Position numbers and translations under genes: made by a program. Shown here piece after piece: positions 51,438 through 60,549 of a stretch of DNA of 64,000 bases. The notes under the pieces are model-generated. The model had not been told where the DNA came from. It ran no database searches and was given only the letters and a program-made list of their open reading frames with translations. This DNA comes from an uncultured Bacilli bacterium. GTDB lineage: Bacteria > Bacillota_I > Bacilli_A > RF39 > UBA660. The stretch covers positions 59,712 to 123,711 of the forward strand of contig CAKOIS010000002.1 of NCBI GenBank assembly GCA_934087065.1. Direction: 5' to 3'. Every line of letters starts with the position of its first letter. Position 1 is the first letter of the stretch.

Positions 51438-51911
51438 TTAAGCTACTTTTACAATTTTAACTTTATATGTTCCATTAGGACTTTCAACTTCAGCCATCTG
51501 TCCAACTTTCTTACCTAGTATAGCCATTGCAATAGGACTTTCATTACTAATCTTATTGTTGAATGGGTCAGCTTCTTGACTTCCTACTATTCTATATTCT
51601 TCAACTTCGTCATCCCCATCATATTGAAGTGATACTGTTGAACCAATAGTTACTTTATCTTTTTCAGTTTGAGCATCATCTATGATAGTAGCGTGTTCTA
51701 GTATATATTCAACTTCTTTAATTCTAGCTTCAAGTTTACCTTGTTCTTCACGAGCACTGTCGTATTCTGCATTTTCACTTAAGTCACCTAGCGCTCTTGC
51801 TTCTTTTAAAGAATTTAATACTTCATTTCTTTTATCAGTTTTTAAATAATTTAACTCAGTTTCTAGTTCTAAATAACCTTCACTTGTTAAAAAAAATTCT
51901 TTTTGTTTCAT
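51438..51911 (-). CDS. greA: Transcript cleavage factor GreA
   Basis: 157 residues. N-terminal coiled coil with the catalytic acidic tip (L-S-E-N-A-E-Y-D-S-A-R-E-E-Q) and C-terminal FKBP-like domain with P-I-A-M-A-I-L-G-K-K-V-G. Rescues backtracked RNA polymerase. AAGGAG ribosome site and a good promoter upstream. Confidence 0.96.
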   Translation of the reverse strand: MKQKEFFLTSEGYLELETELNYLKTDKRNEVLNSLKEARALGDLSENAEYDSAREEQGKLEARIKEVEYILEHATIIDDAQTEKDKVTIGSTVSLQYDGDDEVEEYRIVGSQEADPFNNKISNESPIAMAILGKKVGQMAEVESPNGTYKVKIVKVA

Positions 51912-51940
51912 TTTTATCTTTTTCTCCTTAACAGTTTATA

Positions 51941-51969
51941 ATGATACCAAAAATTAGCACATTTGTCAA
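51941..51969 (-). promoter_or_regulatory. Promoter for greA
   Basis: Minus strand: TTGACA (51969-51964), 17-base spacer, TATCAT (51946-51941). It overlaps the trhP2 stop region. Confidence 0.78.
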
Positions 51970-53132
51970 CTAATTGGCACCCTTAATATATCATTTTTTT
52001 CTACTTTAAATGGTACTTTCACATAAAGTACTTCTTGTGGATGATTTGCCGCGCTTACGCTTTCTTCGTCTTCATTTTTAATACTTTCTACTACAACTTT
52101 AGTAGGGCAAGTATTAGGTCCAAATACTTCTATAGTGTCACCTACTTTAAAGTTGTTTCTTTGTTCAATTTTCATAACCCCGTCAGTGTAGTCTAGTACT
52201 ACTCCCAAAAAGTCTTGGTTAGACACTTCTTTTCTACCAGTATAGTATTGGTCGCTTGCATTTACGTCCCCAGTAAAAAACTGACTTTTATTCTCTCTAT
52301 TAGATAGTCTATTTAAAACTCTTTTATAATATTCCATTAACTCAGTAGTTAGTTTTCCTTCTTTATATAGTGTAACAACATTTTTATAAGTATTTACTAC
52401 AGTAGCAATATAGTACATACTTCTCATTCTTCCTTCTATTTTTAAAGAAGAGACACCCATATCGACTAACTCAGGAATGTGATCTATCATAGATAAGTCT
52501 TTGCTAGCTATTTGAAAGTCGTCATAGTCATCCATCTTAAAGATAAACCTACATACTTGACTACATCCACCACGGTTTGAGTCACGCTTTGTAACGTAGT
52601 TTGATAACACGCATCTTCCACTATAACTAGTGCACATCGCACCATGGATAAATACTTCTAGCTCTGCATTAGTGTTATTTTTTATATCAATGATGTCCAT
52701 TTTTGAACACTCTCTACCAAGAACAACTCTAGTAGCACCAACACTTTCCCAAAACTTAACAGCAAGCTTGTTTACGCTTGACTCTTGTGTACTTATATGT
52801 ATTTCAGGTTTTAAGTTAAGTTCTTTTATTCTTTTGATAACAGCCAAGTCACTTACTATAAAAGCATCTACTCCAATATCACTAAGTGTGGTTAAGTATT
52901 CTGTTAAACCTTCTAAGTCTTCATTATGAAATAAAATATTTACTGTAACATATACTTTTTTTCCAAGAGAATGGGCAAACGCTACACCTTCTGTGATATC
53001 TAGAATACTAAAATTATTCGCGTTTGCTCTTAAACTGTAGTTGTATCCACCAATATAAACAGCATCAGCCCCATACATAAGTGCCCATTTAAGACGCTCC
53101 AAGTCTCCTGCTGGACTTAATACTTCTGTCAC
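51966..53132 (-). CDS. trhP2: Peptidase U32-family tRNA hydroxylation protein TrhP2 (YrrO)
   Basis: 388 residues. L-S-P-A-G-D-L-E-R-L-K-W-A at the N-terminus, D-A-V-Y-I-G, and the U32 signature E-V-F-I-H-G-A-M-C-T-S-Y-S-G-R-C with the Fe-S-type Cys residues. In B. subtilis YrrN/YrrO are needed for 5-hydroxyuridine at wobble position 34. Its start overlaps trhP1 by 4 bases and trmR is directly upstream, the same order as yrrM-yrrN-yrrO-greA. Confidence 0.9.
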   Translation of the reverse strand: MTEVLSPAGDLERLKWALMYGADAVYIGGYNYSLRANANNFSILDITEGVAFAHSLGKKVYVTVNILFHNEDLEGLTEYLTTLSDIGVDAFIVSDLAVIKRIKELNLKPEIHISTQESSVNKLAVKFWESVGATRVVLGRECSKMDIIDIKNNTNAELEVFIHGAMCTSYSGRCVLSNYVTKRDSNRGGCSQVCRFIFKMDDYDDFQIASKDLSMIDHIPELVDMGVSSLKIEGRMRSMYYIATVVNTYKNVVTLYKEGKLTTELMEYYKRVLNRLSNRENKSQFFTGDVNASDQYYTGRKEVSNQDFLGVVLDYTDGVMKIEQRNNFKVGDTIEVFGPNTCPTKVVVESIKNEDEESVSAANHPQEVLYVKVPFKVEKNDILRVPIS

Positions 53133-53914
53133 TTTAAATCACCCACCTTATAAGCTATTTTATTATCTAAAAAGTAGTCATCAACCTTAATAAGTTTAGA
53201 TAGTTCTTTATTACATAAATTATCCAAAATAATACTAGTTTCATCTATACTCATATTACTTAAGTTAACTATTTTACCAATAGTGTCTAACTCTTCAATA
53301 TACTTATTAGCTGAAAAAATACGTGAATTAAATATGCAAGTTCCACAGTTTTCTTCTTTTATAATAAGTTCATGATTACTTACTTTCTCATTAATAGTAC
53401 CAATCATTTTTAAATTATCTTTTTTATATTCATTAAAACTACTTATCAAATGTCTTTTACTGTACATTAAGTTATTCTTGCTTATATAGTACATGAATAT
53501 ATGACTAGATGTATTCTTTATTATATCTTTAATCTCACTTATAGTTAAATCATTATTAATAAGTACTTTATCATAACCTAAACTTTTAAAATAGTTTATA
53601 CTGTCATAATTATTTATTATATGATTTTGACTAACTACAACTTGGCTTTTAGGTAAAACACTTACTAAACCTAAGTCTTCTACAAAATAATATTTTACAC
53701 CTTTTAACTTATTAATAACATTCATTATATTATCAATATCACTTTTATGTAGAAATTTATTAATAATCACGCTTACATTATGATTAGTAGCTAAATTATT
53801 AATCTCACTTACACTATAATAAACATCAAACCCGATGCTATAGCTTTCAAGCGGTAAAATCAAGTTATAATCAAGTATTTCTTTATTATTAGGTATTACA
53901 TAAAACTCATTCAT
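53129..53914 (-). CDS. trhP1: Peptidase U32-like tRNA hydroxylation protein TrhP1 (YrrN)
   Basis: 261 residues, shorter than Bacillus YrrN (about 309). Barrel-like N-terminal strands and a C-terminal E-E-N-C-G-T-C-I-F-N-S segment. Call rests mainly on size, weak U32 resemblance and its position between trmR and trhP2. It ends overlapping trhP2 by 4 bases. Confidence 0.75.
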   Translation of the reverse strand: MNEFYVIPNNKEILDYNLILPLESYSIGFDVYYSVSEINNLATNHNVSVIINKFLHKSDIDNIMNVINKLKGVKYYFVEDLGLVSVLPKSQVVVSQNHIINNYDSINYFKSLGYDKVLINNDLTISEIKDIIKNTSSHIFMYYISKNNLMYSKRHLISSFNEYKKDNLKMIGTINEKVSNHELIIKEENCGTCIFNSRIFSANKYIEELDTIGKIVNLSNMSIDETSIILDNLCNKELSKLIKVDDYFLDNKIAYKVGDLK

Positions 53915-53915
53915 A

Positions 53916-54494
53916 CTAATTCCTTTCTAATAGATATAGTCCGTCTCCTTTATCTATTTTTGTAACTTTAAACTCTGTTTGTTCTTCCATATATTTAATA
54001 AAATTTTCTATCTTTCTAACCAAGCTTCTTAATCTTCTTTTTTCTATAGTTTCACTTTTTCCAACTAGTCCATGAAATCCCATGTTATCTATAATGATAT
54101 AACCATTTTCACTTAAGTTATTTTTAAACTTGTCTAAAAACTCTTTATTTTTTCCTTTAGCTGCATCTATAAAAATAAGATCAAACTTATCAGTTATATT
54201 TATATCTAAAGCATCCCCTTTAATAAGAGTAATGTTGTTTAGGTTAGATAATTCTACATTTTTAACTGCAATATCATATCTTTTTTCATCTCTTTCAATA
54301 GAAGTAATATTGTTAACCGCCTCTTTAATTAATATTGTAGAATAACCAATTGCTGTTCCAACTTCTAAAACACTTTTTACATCATGTTCTTTTATAAAAC
54401 TAATTAAAAATTCGAGTCCTTCTTTTTGCATAATAGGAACGTTTTCTTTTTTAGCAAAACGTTCCATATCACTTATTAAATTATTGAATTTCAT
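53916..54494 (-). CDS. trmR: tRNA 5-hydroxyuridine methyltransferase TrmR (YrrM)
   Basis: 192 residues. SAM-dependent O-methyltransferase fold: V-L-E-V-G-T-A-I-G-Y-S-T (motif I), L-I-F-I-D-A-A-K-G (motif IV), I-I-D-N-M-G. In B. subtilis TrmR methylates ho5U34 to mo5U34. It overlaps the mltG 3' end by 14 bases and sits upstream of the TrhP proteins that make its substrate. Confidence 0.9.
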   Translation of the reverse strand: MKFNNLISDMERFAKKENVPIMQKEGLEFLISFIKEHDVKSVLEVGTAIGYSTILIKEAVNNITSIERDEKRYDIAVKNVELSNLNNITLIKGDALDINITDKFDLIFIDAAKGKNKEFLDKFKNNLSENGYIIIDNMGFHGLVGKSETIEKRRLRSLVRKIENFIKYMEEQTEFKVTKIDKGDGLYLLERN

Positions 54495-55563
54495 TCCACA
54501 AGCCTTCTCTTTCTAGTCTCTTAATTGTTTCTAGGTGTCCAGCATATGTTTCATTAAAATATGTTTTATTGTTTTTATCAGCTTCAAAGTAATAATAATT
54601 ATGCTTAGTTGGGTTTAAGCTTGAAACAATACTATCTATGCTTGGGTTACATATAGGTCCAACTGGAAGACCTATATAAGTCATACATCTTGTGTTATAT
54701 TTGTTAGTACAGTCGTCTATATCTTTTTGGTAAAGTGCTTCCCCTAGATTTACTTTAGCTGCATAATAAGTTGTTACACAGCTTCCTAAACTCCAACCAT
54801 CATTAAGTCTATTTGTAAACACTCCAGCAATTCCATATCTATCTGTTCCTGAAGGGCCTTCTTGTTCAACTATACTTGCAAGAGTCAAAAGTTCATGTAC
54901 AGTATAATTACTATTTTCTATTTTGTCTTTATAAGGAGTTAACTTATTATTCATCTCATCAAGCATTTTACTAACAACACTTTTAAAACTTGAGTCTTTA
55001 TAAATCATATAAGTATTTGGATATAGATATCCTTCTAAACTATAATATATATCTTTATTTAATATTTCATCTGTTAAAAACCAGTATTCATCAATTAAAC
55101 TCTTTAAATAGGTAGTATCGCTTAGAGTAGTAAGTATTTCTTCTTCAGTTATATCACTAACGCTAGTTAAATCTGTTATTAATTGTCTTACGTTTCTTCC
55201 TTCTCTAAAAGTAAACTTAATTTCGTTATGGTTAGCATTTCTTTTTTCTGTTAACACATCATATACTTCTATAGCATTCATATTTTTACTTAAACTATAT
55301 GTTCCAAAACTAATATCTCCACCTTTTATTTTACTATACACTTTTAATGCAAAAGCACTTTTAATTAAACCCATGCTTTCTAAGTCGTCAAACACTTGAT
55401 ACATACCAAGACCGTTTCCTACTTTATATTCAATTGTAGTCTTATCATTTGATACTTTTGCAAATTTACTAAAAAATACACCTAAAACAACAAATATTAT
55501 TATCATTAAAAGTATAACTATACTTATTATTAATCTTTTCTTATTTAATTTCTTCTTTACCAT
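54481..55563 (-). CDS. mltG: Endolytic murein transglycosylase MltG
   Basis: 360 residues. Membrane anchor (about 10-32), LysM-like subdomain, then the YceG catalytic domain with S-I-V-E-Q-E-G (catalytic Glu), Y-P-N-T-Y and G-L-P-V-G-P-I-C-N-P. Cuts nascent glycan strands at the membrane. It is 2 bases from the yrzB-like gene. Confidence 0.94.
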   Translation of the reverse strand: MVKKKLNKKRLIISIVILLMIIIFVVLGVFFSKFAKVSNDKTTIEYKVGNGLGMYQVFDDLESMGLIKSAFALKVYSKIKGGDISFGTYSLSKNMNAIEVYDVLTEKRNANHNEIKFTFREGRNVRQLITDLTSVSDITEEEILTTLSDTTYLKSLIDEYWFLTDEILNKDIYYSLEGYLYPNTYMIYKDSSFKSVVSKMLDEMNNKLTPYKDKIENSNYTVHELLTLASIVEQEGPSGTDRYGIAGVFTNRLNDGWSLGSCVTTYYAAKVNLGEALYQKDIDDCTNKYNTRCMTYIGLPVGPICNPSIDSIVSSLNPTKHNYYYFEADKNNKTYFNETYAGHLETIKRLEREGLWNEIQ

Positions 55564-55565
55564 TT

Positions 55566-55808
55566 TTATTCTCCTTTACTTTGTAAACTGTTTAGTACTT
55601 CTTCTATAAAATCATAGTCTTTCTCATTCTTAACAGGACTTAGTTTTAATTTACCAGTCTTAGTATATGTATACATACTCACGAAACAATTTTTATCATC
55701 TTTAGTATAAACTATAAAGTTTTTCCCGTCTACATCTTCTAAATCGAGTATTACTTTATATTTTACTTCTTTATCATTTTCTAAAAGAATAATCTCATTA
55801 TTTTCCAT
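55566..55808 (-). CDS. DUF1292 (YrzB-like) protein
   Basis: 80 residues. L-L-E-N-D-K-E-V-K-Y-K-V-I-L-D-L-E and Y-D-F-I-E-E-V are typical of DUF1292. Function unknown; it keeps its Bacillus position between ruvX and mltG and overlaps ruvX by 11 bases. Confidence 0.85.
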   Translation of the reverse strand: MENNEIILLENDKEVKYKVILDLEDVDGKNFIVYTKDDKNCFVSMYTYTKTGKLKLSPVKNEKDYDFIEEVLNSLQSKGE

Positions 55809-56217
55809 TGTTACTCCTATCTAAATAGCTTTGTAAAATAACTGAAGCAGCTAATTTATCTACTACTTTCTTTCTATTTTCTCTACTGGTGTTACCCATT
55901 ATTAGCATATTATTTACTATAACTGAAGTGAGTCTTTCGTCCATCATGATTACTTCTTTGTTGTATCTTTTAATAAGTTCATCTTTAAATAAAAGAGTTA
56001 ACTCACTTCTAGTACTAATAGACCCATCTAAGTTAATTGGGTTACCTAGCACTATTTTATCTATCTTATATTCATTAAAATAAACGTCAAGCTTAGTTAG
56101 CAACTCTTCCATAGTTTTATATCTAATAGTCTCTACTGGACTTGCAATTAAAAGAGTTTCATCACTTAGTGCAACACCACAGGTCACACTTCCATAATCT
56201 AGTCCAATTACTCTCAC
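55798..56217 (-). CDS. ruvX: Putative pre-16S rRNA nuclease RuvX/YqgF
   Basis: 139 residues. RNase H-like fold with G-L-D-Y-G-S-V-T-C-G-V-A, I-V-L-G-N-P-I-N-L-D-G and D-E-R-L-T-S. Thought to finish the 5' end of 16S rRNA. Overlaps ireB by 4 bases and the yrzB-like gene by 11. Confidence 0.93.
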   Translation of the reverse strand: MRVIGLDYGSVTCGVALSDETLLIASPVETIRYKTMEELLTKLDVYFNEYKIDKIVLGNPINLDGSISTRSELTLLFKDELIKRYNKEVIMMDERLTSVIVNNMLIMGNTSRENRKKVVDKLAASVILQSYLDRSNNGK

Positions 56218-56453
56218 TTTGTATACTCCTTTAACATAAACTCTACTAAGTCACGTCTATTTATTTTCTCTATTCTACTTCTACATTCCTTATAACTAGT
56301 GATATATCCAACTTCTCCTGTAATTAAGTACTCAGTTATTTGTTTATATGCGTTGTAACCTGCATCATTCATATCACTTATTATGTCACTTAAAGTACTC
56401 TTAATGTCTTCATTTTTAATACAATCTGTATCAATAACAATAGTATCGTTCAT
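56214..56453 (-). CDS. ireB: IreB/UPF0297 family regulatory protein
   Basis: 79 residues from ATG 56453, chosen because GGAGG is 6-7 bases upstream (the frame is open to 56477). Y-N-A-Y-K-Q-I-T-E-Y-L-I-T-G-E-V-G-Y-I-T-S-Y and R-R-D-L-V-E-F-M-L are the family signatures. In enterococci IreB is a substrate of the IreK Ser/Thr kinase. alaS, its common neighbour, is absent here. Confidence 0.92.
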   Translation of the reverse strand: MNDTIVIDTDCIKNEDIKSTLSDIISDMNDAGYNAYKQITEYLITGEVGYITSYKECRSRIEKINRRDLVEFMLKEYTK

Positions 56454-56512
56454 AATACACCTCCAAGACATTAACATTTTATCATTTTTTTACACTTTTT
56501 ACAAGTAAGGGG

Positions 56513-56542
56513 TTTACAAAAATAGAAATATTATGATATAAT
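56513..56542 (+). promoter_or_regulatory. Promoter for tRNA-Lys
   Basis: TTTACA (56513-56518), 18-base spacer, TATAAT (56537-56542), 12 bases before the mature tRNA 5' end. Confidence 0.75.
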
Positions 56543-56553
56543 TTAGTCGTTGT

Positions 56554-56629
56554 GGTTCCTTAGCTCAGCTGGTAGAGCAACCGACTCTTAATCGGTGGGT
56601 CTAGGGTTCGAATCCCTAAGGAACCACCA
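56554..56629 (+). tRNA. tRNA-Lys (anticodon CTT)
   Basis: 76 bases with complete cloverleaf: acceptor GGTTCCT/AGGAACC, D stem GCTC/GAGC, anticodon stem ACCGA/TCGGT with loop C-T-CTT-A-A, T arm TAGGG-TTCGAAT-CCCTA, discriminator A and an encoded CCA. It reads AAG lysine codons. Stand-alone with its own promoter and terminator. Confidence 0.97.
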
Positions 56630-56640
56630 ATAAGCTAATT

Positions 56641-56664
56641 AGACTTCATTTTGAAGTCTTTTTT
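56641..56664 (+). terminator. Terminator after tRNA-Lys
   Basis: Perfect 7-bp stem AGACTTC/GAAGTCT with a 5-base loop, running into six or more T. Confidence 0.88.
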
Positions 56665-56668
56665 CATA

Positions 56669-56693
56669 CAAAAAGCAAGTCCTAGACCTGCTT
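56669..56693 (-). terminator. Terminator after the repeat-protein gene
   Basis: Minus-strand 9-bp stem (56693-56685 with 56681-56673, one wobble, 3-base loop) then TTTTTG. Convergent with the tRNA terminator. Confidence 0.72.
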
Positions 56694-57942
56694 ATTTTAG
56701 TTTCTTTGTTAACTTGTCTTCATTTAATAAATCTTTATATTTTCTTAAACCTTCAATATCTTTATTTCTTACTAATTCTAAAATCTTTAAATATTCTTCA
56801 CTATATTGAACTTTAAGCATAGACTTTTTACTTTCTTTTTTAAAAGCTTCATATAGTTTACTAATTGGTGCATTTTTAACTTTTAACATAAATTCATATA
56901 ACCAAAATTTTTTCTCTCTGCATTCCATTTGAATTAACGCATCAGCAAGTTCATCTACTTGAACATTTTCAGTATTTTTTGCAAATTCAACAATATCCCA
57001 AGGTCTACCACGTTTTATAACTGCTATAGTAAATTTATCAATTGGCAATTGTTTATAGTATTGTAAAGAATTAACGTAATTAGTAATTACACTAACAGGA
57101 ATGTCTTTATCAATGCATTTATTTAACAATGTATCATTAATTACATCTAAGTCTACTTTAGGAAGAAAAGCAAAATCCCATAACAAACTCTCTTCTTCAA
57201 AATATATAGAATTCATAAAAGCTTTAGTTAATTTTTTCTTGTTAGACCTCTCCACTTCTCTAGCAAAATCATAAATATCTCTAGCATTACCATTTTTTAT
57301 AATAGCATTTTCTATTTTTCTTATATTAGCACCTTTTATATCTCTAGCGAATGCTATCATGTCTTCTATAGACTCGCCTTTTATAACTGCATTAGTTAAG
57401 CCTTCTACGTCATTAGCGCTTACATTTTTAGCAAAATCATAAGCAAAATTTGTATTATATGTAATAGGGTCACACATAGCTTTTTCAAGTTCTTTAATAG
57501 GTGCACCTTTTACACTATAAGCAAAAGTATATATAGCGCGTCCATCGTGTAAATTAATGGCCTCTTTAGCTAAATCATTAACAGAAGCACCTTTAACTTC
57601 TCTTGCAAAAGCAGTTATTTGATAAGCGTCTTTGCTTTCAACCATAGCTTTAGATAGTCTATTAATGTCTGCCCATTTAACGTATTTAGCAAACTCATAA
57701 ATATCTTTAACATCATTAGCATTTACAACAATATCTTCAAGTCCCTTAATAGGAACATCCTTTAATTCCTTTGCTAGCTCAAGAGCATACTTACTCTTCT
57801 CTTTGCTTTCAATATCAGCATCATTTAAAGTTTTAACAACGCTTTCTTCACTAATAATTCCTTCTTTTACAAGCGGATAAATTAACCCCTTATTTCCTTT
57901 ACCAATAGTATATTTAAATAACTCCATTAAATAATCATTCAT
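56692..57942 (-). CDS. Helical repeat protein with about 35-residue units
   Basis: 416 residues. Repeats of the form A-x-D-I-Y-x-F-A-x-x-V-K-G-A-x-I-x-x-L-x-x-A occur about ten times (examples: K-D-I-Y-E-F-A-K-Y-V, A-I-Y-T-F-A-Y-S-V-K-G-A, R-D-I-Y-D-F-A-R-E-V-E). This predicts a HEAT-like solenoid for protein binding. No enzyme motif. ATG 57942 follows AAAGGAG. It lies downstream of two paralogous genes and is probably co-transcribed with them. Family not recognised. Confidence 0.75.
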   Translation of the reverse strand: MNDYLMELFKYTIGKGNKGLIYPLVKEGIISEESVVKTLNDADIESKEKSKYALELAKELKDVPIKGLEDIVVNANDVKDIYEFAKYVKWADINRLSKAMVESKDAYQITAFAREVKGASVNDLAKEAINLHDGRAIYTFAYSVKGAPIKELEKAMCDPITYNTNFAYDFAKNVSANDVEGLTNAVIKGESIEDMIAFARDIKGANIRKIENAIIKNGNARDIYDFAREVERSNKKKLTKAFMNSIYFEEESLLWDFAFLPKVDLDVINDTLLNKCIDKDIPVSVITNYVNSLQYYKQLPIDKFTIAVIKRGRPWDIVEFAKNTENVQVDELADALIQMECREKKFWLYEFMLKVKNAPISKLYEAFKKESKKSMLKVQYSEEYLKILELVRNKDIEGLRKYKDLLNEDKLTKKLK

Positions 57943-57943
57943 T

Positions 57944-58513
57944 CTATTTTCTCCTTTTCTTAACATTTTCGCCCAAATCTTTTTGAGTTACATATTCAAG
58001 TGGGTCAACATCCCCTTTATGAATATTTCTAAAGTCTTCTACTCCTCTAGCATAACAATAAGGTCCAGCACCAAACATACATCTTCTTGAATAAATGTAT
58101 GAATTTATTAATTCAATTAAATCTTTCATTATTTCATATAATTCATTTGAGTATTTAGCATTATATAATTCTTTAGAATACTCAGTAGGTACTTTAATAT
58201 TAATATTATCAAAAAGCAAATCATACTCCATACTCTCAGCATACTTATTAATTAAATTTTTTAAAGAATATGCAAAACTATAATCCCATCCAAATTTAAA
58301 ATATTCTTCTATATCAATTAGTTTTGAATATTTTTTCATCCATCCTGGGTTAGCTGATAATATACACATAATTGCATCTTTAAATCTATAAGGTAAACTT
58401 ATATCATATACGAACTTATTTTGTTCTTTATCACTTCTCACTATCTTACTATTCATACACAAAGTATACAAAAACATTTTACTAAAATCATTTACTTCAA
58501 TTCCTTTATCCAT
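57944..58513 (-). CDS. Unknown protein, paralogue B of a tandem pair
   Basis: 189 residues starting M-D-K-G-I-E-V-N-D-F-S-K-M-F. About one third similar to the next gene upstream (shared M-F-L-x-x-L-C-x-N-S-E/K-I, I-D/N-I-E-E/D-Y-F-K, E-Y-D-L-L/F and a D-P-L/V-P-L-E-Y region). AAGGAG ribosome site for ATG 58513; GTG 58522 is an alternative. No recognised family. It probably works with the repeat protein one base downstream. Confidence 0.7.
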   Translation of the reverse strand: MDKGIEVNDFSKMFLYTLCMNSKIVRSDKEQNKFVYDISLPYRFKDAIMCILSANPGWMKKYSKLIDIEEYFKFGWDYSFAYSLKNLINKYAESMEYDLLFDNINIKVPTEYSKELYNAKYSNELYEIMKDLIELINSYIYSRRCMFGAGPYCYARGVEDFRNIHKGDVDPLEYVTQKDLGENVKKRRK

Positions 58514-58525
58514 AATTTTCACTCC

Positions 58526-59101
58526 TTAATCAAATATTATTTTATATTTTTTTCTCCAAGACTCTTCTTTATTATCTTCTAAATATTCTAATGGAACTAA
58601 AGAGCCATCATTAGATATAATTCTATAATCTTTATAAGCATTAAAATACACTTCTTCTTCAAAGTTTACTTTTTTATCTACAAGACAAACATAAAAGATT
58701 GCACTAACTAAATCATTCATAATATTTAAATAATATGATGTATAATTAGGAAAATCAGAGATACTAGCAAGAGCCAAAGTATTTACTTTAATAATTAATA
58801 AATCATTAAATAGGTCATACTCTACAGTTTCTGAAAACTCATAAACATCGTTATTAAAATAATCTGAAAATTTTCTTTCCCATTCGCCTTTAAAATAATC
58901 TTCAATATTAATTATTTCAGAATACTTTCTCATATTTTCTACACTACTTAATAAAATACATTTAATATAATTTTTATATTTTATTGGTAACGTAATTCTA
59001 TAAACAGAAGTATTTCTATCAAGCTTTTTAATTTCAGAATTCTTACATAAAGCAAGTAAGAACATTCTACTAAAATCTCTTACATCAATACCTTTATTCA
59101 T
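58526..59101 (-). CDS. Unknown protein, paralogue A of a tandem pair
   Basis: 191 residues starting M-N-K-G-I-D-V-R-D-F-S-R-M-F. Same architecture as the next gene: mixed alpha/beta, no signal or membrane span, strongly charged C-terminus (E-S-W-R-K-K-Y-K). GGGAG before ATG 59101. Function unknown; it opens a three-gene unit ending in the helical repeat protein. Confidence 0.7.
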   Translation of the reverse strand: MNKGIDVRDFSRMFLLALCKNSEIKKLDRNTSVYRITLPIKYKNYIKCILLSSVENMRKYSEIINIEDYFKGEWERKFSDYFNNDVYEFSETVEYDLFNDLLIIKVNTLALASISDFPNYTSYYLNIMNDLVSAIFYVCLVDKKVNFEEEVYFNAYKDYRIISNDGSLVPLEYLEDNKEESWRKKYKIIFD

Positions 59102-59154
59102 AATTCACACTCCCTGTAAGTCATTATTATATAATAGGTTACTTATTAATGCAA

Positions 59155-59181
59155 GAAAAAAAGTAACGATTATGTTACTTT
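59155..59181 (-). terminator. Terminator after the thioredoxin-like gene
   Basis: Minus-strand 7-bp perfect stem AAGTAAC/GTTACTT (59181-59175 with 59168-59162, 6-base loop), then TTTTTT. The left arm contains the gene's stop codon. Confidence 0.85.
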
Positions 59182-59921
59182 CTCGCATCAAAATAAACAT
59201 CATAACTATTTTTATATTGACTTGTTATTGCATCAATTATTTCTTGTTCTTTGCTTTCACTAAAACCCCTTATAACTTGGTTACCAATTACAATAAAAGG
59301 GACACCCTTTGCTTCATATCCTAAAACACTAGCAAATTCTTTATATATTTCTAAGTTTTCACTGTTATGCCAAGTTTCAAACTTATTTAATTTATAAAAA
59401 TTACCATACTCATTTTCTATTTTTTCAAAGAAACTATTTAATTTAATACAGTGTGGACATTCTTGACCGTAAAACTCATAGATATTAACTTTGTTTTCGT
59501 CATAAACTATACCTTCAATTTCTCTTATTGCTTTTTTGCTTGTTTGATTATCTTCTTTATTATCTTCTTCTTTTGTAGTATTATATTTTTCTTCGTATTT
59601 CTTAGCATACTCACTACTAACTTTTTTAGTTTTAGCGTCATATGTGGTAGTAACAACACAAGAGTTTTCACTGTTTAGTTTACCAGATTCACAGTAATAC
59701 TCTTTTAAAGCACTGCCAGTTATTTCATTATCTATCATACAAGTAGTTCCCACTACTTCTCCCATTCCATTAGGACAGTAATATCTAAATTTTGCTTCTG
59801 ACAAGGTTTCTTTATAACAGATTTTGTCTTTCATCACGTCAACTCCGTCACAATACATCACACTTACTTTGTCACAACCACACAAAAGTAATGCTACTAA
59901 CACAACAACTATTTTTTTCAT
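59175..59921 (-). CDS. Lipoprotein with C-terminal thioredoxin-like domain
   Basis: 248 residues. Signal peptide with a lipobox-like L-L-L-C-G-C, so probably lipid-anchored outside the membrane. Several Cys residues in the N-terminal half, a charged linker (E-E-D-N-K-E-D-N), then a thioredoxin fold with active site Y-G-Q-E-C-P-H-C and cis-Pro G-V-P-F-I-V-I. A likely thiol-disulfide oxidoreductase or disulfide carrier. Confidence 0.82.
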   Translation of the reverse strand: MKKIVVVLVALLLCGCDKVSVMYCDGVDVMKDKICYKETLSEAKFRYYCPNGMGEVVGTTCMIDNEITGSALKEYYCESGKLNSENSCVVTTTYDAKTKKVSSEYAKKYEEKYNTTKEEDNKEDNQTSKKAIREIEGIVYDENKVNIYEFYGQECPHCIKLNSFFEKIENEYGNFYKLNKFETWHNSENLEIYKEFASVLGYEAKGVPFIVIGNQVIRGFSESKEQEIIDAITSQYKNSYDVYFDARK

Positions 59922-59940
59922 AACTACACTCCTACTTCAA

Positions 59941-60441
59941 TTAAAAATTTTTAAAAATAAATACATAAAACAAATAAGCATATCTTACAACTGGGTTATC
60001 ATTAAGGAATACTACTAATGAATTTAATATTTCCTTAGTCGCACATACCTTATCAGCAATAGTTAAAACAAAACCTTCTTTATATTTTGGCGGTTTTATT
60101 GTTATAGGCCACATATGTTTAATTATCATATCACTTTCTATATCATTTAAATCAAACTCTTTTTTAGCATTCAAATAAGCTATCTTACCGTGTTTAAATG
60201 CATGAAAATTAAACCTTTTCTTCTTTCTCCAATCATACAAGAACAAATCATGTAGCATCGCACCTCTTGTAGCTGATACATAATCTAAATTAAGTTTCTT
60301 ACTCATTTTGTAAGTTAAATATGCAACACTGTATGAGTGGTCATAACAACTAGTATTACAGTGTTGTCTATATTTTTTCATTTCTTTTACTTTTTCATTC
60401 TTTATCAAACTATTTATAATAGTATTAAATTCTTCATTCAT
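59941..60441 (-). CDS. HD-domain phosphohydrolase
   Basis: 166 residues from ATG 60441 (AGGTGA upstream; frame open to 60453). H-C-N-T-S-C-Y-D-H-S-Y-S-V-A supplies the first His residues and M-L-H-D-L-F-L-Y-D-W the HD pair, with a later I-I-K-H-M-W-P and a D of I-A-D-K-V-C-A. The pattern matches small uncharacterised HD hydrolases common in Firmicutes. Metal-dependent phosphatase activity is expected; substrate unknown. Confidence 0.82.
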   Translation of the reverse strand: MNEEFNTIINSLIKNEKVKEMKKYRQHCNTSCYDHSYSVAYLTYKMSKKLNLDYVSATRGAMLHDLFLYDWRKKKRFNFHAFKHGKIAYLNAKKEFDLNDIESDMIIKHMWPITIKPPKYKEGFVLTIADKVCATKEILNSLVVFLNDNPVVRYAYLFYVFIFKNF

Positions 60442-60549
60442 TTTTAGCTTCACCTAAATTCCTATTTAATTATACTCTAAAAGTATAAAATAAACAACAT
60501 ATTTTTGTAATATGTTGTCATAAAACTGCTTATGAATTATATCATAAGC

